Of a DNA stretch of 64,000 bases, positions 57,954-64,000 are shown one piece after another. The translations under genes were made by a program, and so were the position numbers. The first letter of the stretch is position 1, and each line of letters starts with the position of its first letter. This DNA is from Brachynemurus nebulosus (lineage: Eukaryota; Arthropoda; Insecta; Neuroptera; Myrmeleontidae): contig JAPWDM010000015.1 in assembly GCA_035578155.1 (NCBI GenBank), forward strand, positions 7,624,709 to 7,688,708, given 5' to 3'. The notes beneath the pieces are model-generated. The model had not been told where the DNA came from and ran no database searches. It worked only from the letters and a program-made list of their open reading frames with translations.

Positions 57954-60608
57954 CAGTGGTTCTCAAACTTTTTTAATGACGGAACCCTTTTGGGAAGCAA
58001 AATACTTGATGGAACCCTACAATAAAACAATTATTTTTATAAGTGTATTCTTTATTAATCAGCATAATAAAAGTACAATGTAACAGTTACTAATTATTAT
58101 TTACTTCACCACTTGCCAAGGACAATAATAGAAAACATTAAAAAAAGAAAAAATCTAACTAGTGGGAGGTATGAAACTGTTTTTTATTTTTCATCAATTG
58201 GTTGATATCAGGTTTGATGGAAGAAAGTTGGAGTCTCATATCAGCTTCGGCGTCCAGTCTATTGCGATATTTTGTTTTCGTGGCTGCGTAGGTAGAGAAT
58301 CCTGTTTCGCACAAATATGTAGTTGGGAACGGGAGAAGAATATCCAGAGCCATTTGGCCAAGCATTGCATATTCATGTTGGATTTTGCACCAAAAATCAT
58401 TGAGAGGCGTCGTTTTGAACAGTGACTCCATACTTGTGTCTGATGACATTTCTAAAAGAGATTCATATATCTCGTTTGACATGTTTTCAGGCTTTTCCAA
58501 GTTGGGTAAAAAAGGATTATAAATCCATGAATTCACTTTAATTTTTGTATTGTGTTCTTCGGGAAAATACTTTTCAAGAGATGCGCGCATCGAACTGAGA
58601 TATTGGACCAATTCTTCAAACACATCATCTTCAAACATTTCTGAGTCGTTTTCACTAACAAACTCACTGAGTAACGTAAAGCTTTCTATTTCTTTCTTAC
58701 CAATGCAAATGATCCAAAAATCTAATTTTCTTTTAAAAGCAGTTATTTTATTATAGGCCTGAAACACTGTTGTCTGTTTACCTTGCAACGATAAATTCAA
58801 TTCGTTAAGTTTTTGAAAGATATCCGCCATAAAAGCCAATCGGAACAACCAAGTTTTATCATACAAACGGTCCTTCAAATTAAAAGAAGTATCTGCTGAA
58901 AGAAACATTTGTAACTCGGCTCTAAGTTCAAATAGCCTTGTTAAAGTTTTACCCCGAGACAGCCATCGCACTTCTGTATGGAGCAGCAGTGTTTTATGTT
59001 TGCTGCCATAATCTTCACACAATAATGAGAACAATCGGGATTGTAGTGGTCGTGATTTGATAAAATTAATTATTTTTACCGCTTCATCCATAACTAATTT
59101 TAGATTTGACGGCATTTGCTTCATCGCAAGTGCTTGTCTATGCAGAATACAATGACTGGAACTACAATTAGGCGCTTTATTTTTCATTCGTGACACTGCT
59201 CCTGCTGTTTTACCTGTCATCGCCTTGGCCCCATCTATACAAATGTCAATGCAATTGTTCCAACTGAGATTATTTTCTTCAAAAAATATATTTATTTTAT
59301 TAAAAATTTCTTCCCCGGTAGTGTTTGTAAGCAGCGGTGAACACATAAGCATGTCTTCTTCAAAAGAACTTTTATATGGATATCTCACAATAACCAGCAG
59401 GATAGCCAAACCAGCGACATCAGTCGACTCGTCCATTTGCAAGGCGAATCGTGTATTTTGTAGACGTGTAACTAGTTCTTGTTTGACGTAGCTTGCCAGA
59501 TCATGGATTCGTCGTGAAACAGTATCGTTTGATAGCGGAACAGTAGAAAGATGCTTTGCAGATTTTTCATCGAGCATACATTTTGTTATGTCTAATACAC
59601 ATGGTTTTATTAAATTTTCAGCGATAGTGTGCGCTTCACCTGCTTGTGCAATGCGATAGCTAACTAAATATGATGCCTCCGTGGCCTTTTCGTTGATAGT
59701 TTGTGTTACATGCATCATATTTTTTTGACTTTCTAATAACTGATCTTTTTTGCGAACAAAAAATTCTTTATTCTTGTCTTTAGACTCGGAGTGTACAGTT
59801 TCTAAATGTCGGCGCAATTTGGCAGGTGCCATGGAACTATTAGGAAGCAGTTTACTACAGAGCATGCAGAGAGGTGGGCCGTTGGAATCAACAAATCCGA
59901 AACTGATATAAGATTCATCATACTTCCTTCTTTTCGTCTTTGAAACCGTCGAGCTTGACGTCGTGGCATCATCTTTTGGATCGGTGATTGCTATATTCTC
60001 CGCGCGCACTGCTTTTGAACATTCAGCGTCATTAGAAGATGTTGTTGCAACACGTTTAACACCTTTAAGCCAACGTTCCATTCTTCTTTATTTATAATGT
60101 TACACGTCAGGATAGTGGGGTTTAAATAATGCACAATCGTTACTGCGTATAAGAGACTAAATTTAGTACCTACAGTGAAGAAATGTATAAAACTGAAACA
60201 ACAGAATACAGCAGGCAGTAAAACAATGAACACTATTTTCTCGCTAGCGAGCTTGTACAGCAAAAATCCACTTGTCGCACACTCCAAGAAATGCGACATC
60301 GGCATTAAGTGAGAGAGGAGAGTCCATACATCGCTTACACACGGACACTGCTTCTTAAGTATGTGTGTGTGTCCACACAACGTACTCGCCTCAGTCATAG
60401 GCGGTCCTGTATCGTCATGTTGTATGCTTATCTTAAAGTATTAGTTATTTACCTACGCATGTTACACATATTACAGATTTTGAATCGATTATTGCAATTG
60501 TTCATTGTTTATTTTATTGCAATATATTATTTTCTAAATTCTTGCGGAACCCCGACAGAGGTATCATGGAACCCTAGGGTTCCGCGGAACACACTTAGAG
60601 TATAGCTG
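57954..60608 (-). mobile_element. hAT transposon, apparently complete (2,655 bp)
   Basis: Ends CAGTGGTTCTCAAAC (57954) and a diverged inverted partner ending GTATAGCTG (60608), flanked by 8-bp near-identical duplications TATTAGAT/TAATAGAT (57946-57953 and 60609-60616). GGAACCCT blocks lie just inside both ends. Contains one intact transposase gene. Confidence 0.85.
58159..60081 (-). CDS. hAT transposase with BED finger (ZBED5-like), intact, 640 aa
   Basis: Starts MERWLKGVKRVA, as many members of this subfamily do. BED-type zinc finger at about residues 52-98 (CMLCSKLLPNSSMAPAKLRR, then HLETVH). hAT catalytic residues predicted at Asp217 (LQMDESTDV), Asp283 (CIDGAKAM) and Glu592 (LCETGFSTY). 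The conserved LHTEVRWLSRG block follows the second Asp, and the C-terminal dimerisation region (LLPFPTTYLCETGFSTYAAT) is complete. The family is the source of domesticated vertebrate ZBED5/SCAND3 genes. No frame damage, and its own element ends are recognisable, so it may be active or recently so. A 5' intron is not needed; the untranslated leader reaches toward 60400. Confidence 0.94.
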   Translation of the reverse strand: MERWLKGVKRVATTSSNDAECSKAVRAENIAITDPKDDATTSSSTVSKTKRRKYDESYISFGFVDSNGPPLCMLCSKLLPNSSMAPAKLRRHLETVHSESKDKNKEFFVRKKDQLLESQKNMMHVTQTINEKATEASYLVSYRIAQAGEAHTIAENLIKPCVLDITKCMLDEKSAKHLSTVPLSNDTVSRRIHDLASYVKQELVTRLQNTRFALQMDESTDVAGLAILLVIVRYPYKSSFEEDMLMCSPLLTNTTGEEIFNKINIFFEENNLSWNNCIDICIDGAKAMTGKTAGAVSRMKNKAPNCSSSHCILHRQALAMKQMPSNLKLVMDEAVKIINFIKSRPLQSRLFSLLCEDYGSKHKTLLLHTEVRWLSRGKTLTRLFELRAELQMFLSADTSFNLKDRLYDKTWLFRLAFMADIFQKLNELNLSLQGKQTTVFQAYNKITAFKRKLDFWIICIGKKEIESFTLLSEFVSENDSEMFEDDVFEELVQYLSSMRASLEKYFPEEHNTKIKVNSWIYNPFLPNLEKPENMSNEIYESLLEMSSDTSMESLFKTTPLNDFWCKIQHEYAMLGQMALDILLPFPTTYLCETGFSTYAATKTKYRNRLDAEADMRLQLSSIKPDINQLMKNKKQFHTSH

Positions 60609-60616
60609 TAATAGAT

Positions 60617-60833
60617 GAACACAGTTAGGTATCCAGTATACGTATAGAACATCCTTGGGATTTACGGATCTTACTTCAGTACGAGTCACGTGGTAAGGAA
60701 CAACAAGGAAGAAGCATATTCCTTTAGTGAGTGTTAAAAAGAAATAGAACGTCTACTATAAGGGTGTGTTCTTAGTGTTCTAAATTCTAAATGAATTTAT
60801 TTGTAATTAATCGAATATTAAGGAAATTCTATT
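60617..60833. other. Non-coding DNA
   Basis: Nothing recognised. Confidence 0.4.
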
Positions 60834-60835
60834 TA

Positions 60836-62071
60836 GGGTTGGGCGGGGTAAAAAAAAGACAAAATCAAATTTTTTCATTTTTCATATAGAAAATATTTAA
60901 ATTTTTAAACAAAAAAAATACTGCATGATGTTAAATTGTTTGTATTTTAAGATTTTGCCTGTTTTTTCACTCAAGCTAATGGCATAAATCTATAAAAAAA
61001 TAAAAACCTTGTCTTTTTTTACCCGCCAAATGGTGTAAAAAAAAGACAGTGGAGGGTAAATAAAAGACAGACCTCTAACTAATAGGATACTACAAGTACA
61101 TGATTGGAAGGGTAAAAAATAGCTTGGGTAATTAGCAGTACAACACTTTTTATTTCACAACTATTTCTACTACAAAATTTTTTATAGATATATTTAAATT
61201 TTACGTATTATAAGATTAAGCAGTAACAAAAGTCAGAAAAAGTTAACTGATGCAAAAGCTTGACTTACAGGAAATTTCTTTGGACTTTAAATATTAAAAT
61301 AATTTTTATTTCACAAACGTACCACTAATACAAAATTTATTCTAGCTCATTAAAAAACCAAATATGTTAATTTGAGGCTGTCTTTTTTTTACACCACTTT
61401 ACATAAAGTAAAAAAATAAAATAATCTATGAATGAGTTAAAAATACTAAATGTGTGCAGTAAAGCATAGTTATATATTATAAAAACATAAATAAATTTTC
61501 ATGGGTCAAAAATACAAATTTTCGAATGAGCTGAAATTGATATCCATGAAAACCGTCTGCTCACAAACAAAAAAATTGTTTTATTGAAGAATCAGTATTT
61601 TTTTAATCCATAAAATATACATAAACATGCCATTATACAGTTTTAAAATGAAAATCCTTGTCAATAATTTTTAATTTTTCTAAATGTTAACCCCTTGTTT
61701 TGTCTTTTTTACCCCACTTTTTTCTTTTTTTTAACATATAAAAAAAATTACAAGCAGTCGGACCATTTAAATAAAACTTTGTACTTTACATTACTAAAGC
61801 ATATAGAATAACAAGAAAAAAATACAGCACTCTATCTTATCAGATTTTTTACTTACTGAAAAAGTTTATCGTCGCGGAGTGAAAGTTTTTCGCTCATGAA
61901 TAACAGAAGTTTGGGAGAGAATTTTTTTATGTTATAAAGCCCGTTCCAGAAAATAATTTTTTGGCCCAGACAGCTTAAAATACTAATGTATTTGGTTGTA
62001 ATATTTTTTATTTTTTGAATTTAACACTGTTGAGTTTAATATAACTGTCTTTTTTTTACCCCGCCCAACCC
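60836..62071. mobile_element. Non-autonomous element, 1,236 bp, GGGTTGGGCGGGGTA ends
   Basis: Inverted ends GGGTTGGGCGGGGTA followed by a run of eight A and GACA, flanked by TA (60834-60835 and 62072-62073). The interior repeats the end motif: GTCTTTTTTTACCCGCC (61013-61030), TGTAAAAAAAAGACAGTGG (61034), GTCTTTTTTTTACACCAC (61380) and GTCTTTTTTACCCCACTT (61702). No coding region. By TA target and structure it is a pogo/Tc1-type derivative. Confidence 0.82.
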
Positions 62072-62073
62072 TA

Positions 62074-62605
62074 TATTTGTATTTACTGTAAGATTGTTTC
62101 AATTGTATTGACAAATTTGTTTCCAAAAAATTTGAAGGCAACAATTAAAGCCGTATTTTAAGTGAATATTTTGGCGGTTATTACTTAATGTTTACAATCG
62201 ATTACTAGTATTTAAACTAGATTATACTAGAAATTTCTAGATTATACTAGAAATACTTGTCAACTCAATGATATTTATTATTTGATAGTAAGTATACTAC
62301 GAACTAAATCTGTTATAATCAACGAATAATTTAAGTTTGGAATCCGAACCTTTATTAGTAACCACAATTTAAGCGAATATTTGTAAGTGACTAGCCTCAA
62401 CTGTTGTGCTGTAAGCGGTGATCGCTTAGTGACCGGTGTGAATGTGTGGTATATGAATGTCTGTTTTTTTGTTTTTGTTTGTTTGTTTTCTTTTCTTTAT
62501 CTCATTCTTGTTTTCTTCTTTTCTTAAGGAAAATTCTATGAACAACTTAATCAACTTCAGCCAACCATTGTAATAAGCTTTTCGGCTTTAGATACAATAA
62601 AGTAT
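62074..62605. other. Non-coding DNA
   Basis: No gene; contains a T/G run (62463-62525). Confidence 0.4.
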
Positions 62606-62606
62606 T

Positions 62607-63545
62607 ATTTTTTTTTTTTTTTGTGTTAAAATTGGGGTACTGCTGCCGGTGGATGGCGCGGTCAGCAGCACCCGGCGGCATCGCCATCGAAGGGCATGCG
62701 CCGCCAAAACGGGAAAATGATAAAAACGACACATAGAGACAGGAACACATAAATGCGATAGACAACGGACAAACATACACATGATAAAATTCACCGATGA
62801 GCCCTGCCATCCCAGGGCTTCTTAACGAGCGGACAGTCCCCGGTGGCGGGACGCTAAGTACTAGCCAGAACGTCCGACCTCCAAGGACCGAAAACCAACG
62901 ATGAAACTCACTCCGAGGTGGAAAGGGACCCGGAGTGGAGGAAACCGACTAAAAATAAAGTGTACAAAAGAAAGACTAGAAGAATATTTTGCAAACAATA
63001 TCACAGACAAAAACTTATTACGTCACTGGGGAACCACCGGCTCACCAGTGACGCAATAAGGGATTAAAACAATACCGCTGCAGAACCATGAAAACAGGTC
63101 TACAGCGGCATAGCGAAAAATAGATAAAATAGAAACGTAAAAGACGAGAAAAATTAAAACAAAGAGAGAATTAAAGTAGACTTGTTAAAAAGACAAAACA
63201 AATATATCACAGTGATTAGATTTCTTTGCTCCGTAACACGATTCCGCTCTCCGTAACCTCGACAATTTCGAAACGGCTTCGTCAATACCAAGGAACTCGC
63301 CCATGTAAGGACAGTTGACGTCTGATTACTAGGCTACATGTACTTTTCTGTCAGATATCTGATTACTAAGTTACATGTGCTTTTCTGTCAGACGTACGGG
63401 GTCTACTTACTGGGGAGACCGGTACGTTGACTAGGCCACGTTCGTCCGAGTCGAGGTCACAGAAAACGGAACAATGCCACAGAGTATCACAGTAGATTTG
63501 ACCAAAGTCCCTATCACTTCGACGGGACGGAAGCGGCCCAGGACG
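62607..63545 (-). mobile_element. GC-rich, hairpin-rich unclassified segment with an A-tail on the minus strand
   Basis: Base composition changes sharply at a T-run (62608-62622), which is a poly-A tail on the minus strand. Just before the tail lies a 9-bp stem (62637-62645 with 62663-62671, one wobble). Further hairpins: 16 bp with one mismatch (63014-63029 with 63045-63060) and 10 bp with one mismatch (63075-63084 with 63099-63108). A roughly 38-bp direct duplication (CTGATTACTA.G.TACATGT.CTTTTCTGTCAG) lies at 63321-63395. No coding frame is convincing. A retroposon (SINE or LINE 3' end) is the likeliest reading; it ends near 63545 where transposase sequence starts. Confidence 0.45.
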
Positions 63546-64000
63546 CCGACAAATGGTAAATTTGCTCCTCCGTTAACAATTTATAAGTATACAAGAATAC
63601 CAGGAAACATAATAAAAGCGGCTCCTCCGAACTGGGGTATAGGGAAAACAGAAAATGGTTGGATGATTGGGGAGAGTTTCTACGAGTACATGGCTAATGT
63701 TTTTCTTCCTTTTTTAAATAATTCTAACATCCCTCGCCCAGTTGTAGTATTTCTTGACGGACATAAGTCCCACCTCACATTTCATTTAAGTAAATTTTGC
63801 CGAGAAAATGGCATTATATTAATGGCATTATATTAATTGCTTTATATCCAAATTCGACCCATATATTACAACCACTTAATGTGGCCGTTTTTGGCTCAAT
63901 GAAGAAGAACTGGAAAAAGATAGTTAGACAATGGCGAATTGATAACGATAAAGAAATAACCAAAGCTGATGTCCCACTTGCATTATCAAAAATAATATCG
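63546..64000 (+). pseudogene. Pogo/jerky-type transposase fragment, frameshifted
   Basis: DDE_1 core fragment running off the right edge. Recognisable from GKFAPPLTIYKYTRIPGNI through WGIGKTENGWMIGESFYEY, the second Asp motif VVVFLDGHKSHLTF, and after a break the third Asp region, here HILQPLNVAVFGSMK with Asn where Asp is expected. The frame breaks at a 14-bp tandem duplication (63810-63823 repeated at 63824-63837). The first Asp and DNA-binding domains are missing; upstream codons from the ATG at 63474 belong to the adjoining segment. Inactive. Confidence 0.8.

Noticed and set aside
58162..59491. Plus-strand frames inside the hAT gene
   Set aside because: Antisense shadows of the 640-aa transposase.
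62547..62810. Minus-strand 87-codon frame in the GC-rich segment
   Set aside because: No start context or family resemblance; it spans the A-tail junction.

Overview
The window looks like nuclear DNA of an arthropod, most likely an insect. It is very AT-rich, has long (TA)n tracts and short GT-AG introns, and is packed with arthropod-type mobile elements. A hemipteran is my best guess, but nothing here proves it. I see no convincing ordinary host housekeeping gene. Almost everything recognisable is a transposon, a retroelement or a Polinton/Maverick-like element, many nested inside one another.

Layout. 0-2.4 kb: a broken, intron-containing Tc1/IS630-type DDE transposase, then a small MITE fused to a TA tract. 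4958-16235: an 11,278-bp giant palindrome. Two arms of 5,201 bp, identical everywhere compared, flank an 876-bp GT-rich minisatellite. The element starts AGTAGTAG, ends with the complement, and is bracketed by a 6-bp target duplication (TTCATC). It carries two genes per arm: a 132-aa protein and a 377-aa C2H2 protein. 16.9-18.1 kb: a decayed mariner. 18.7 kb: a 40-bp minisatellite. 19.9-21.3 kb: a Penelope-like relic. 21.9-32.4 kb: a Ty3/gypsy-type LTR retrotransposon on the minus strand, with a 4-bp CCGC duplication; its 3' LTR is split by a second Penelope-like element. That element has two inverted copies, each with a hammerhead-ribozyme-like motif.

33.7-36.5 kb: a MITE and a tandem array. 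36562-45179: a second Polinton-like element (8,618 bp, 6-bp duplication TATCCA, about 0.3-kb terminal repeats starting AGTAGTGGG). It has a truncated protein-primed-type DNA polymerase B gene with its own TATA/Inr promoter and 5' intron, a small minus-strand spliced gene, and a small three-exon plus-strand gene with tiny exons. 45.7-57.5 kb: a P-element (THAP-type) transposase pseudogene split by a roughly 9-kb element coding for an XPG/FEN1-like protein. That element's right terminal repeat is in turn split by a pogo-like transposon with an intact 596-aa transposase. 57.9-60.6 kb: a hAT element with an intact 640-aa BED-finger transposase. 60.8-62.1 kb: a TA-flanked non-autonomous element. 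62.6-64 kb: a GC-rich, hairpin-rich segment abutting a truncated, frameshifted pogo/jerky-type transposase.

The most noteworthy system is the palindromic element. Its ends and 6-bp target duplication are Polinton-like, yet it has no polymerase or integrase. Each arm seems to be the same terminal gene module, as expected from fold-back replication of a linear, protein-primed genome. The neighbouring Polinton-like element carries a polymerase remnant and a short, inverted remnant of the same terminal module, so the two lineages have exchanged DNA.
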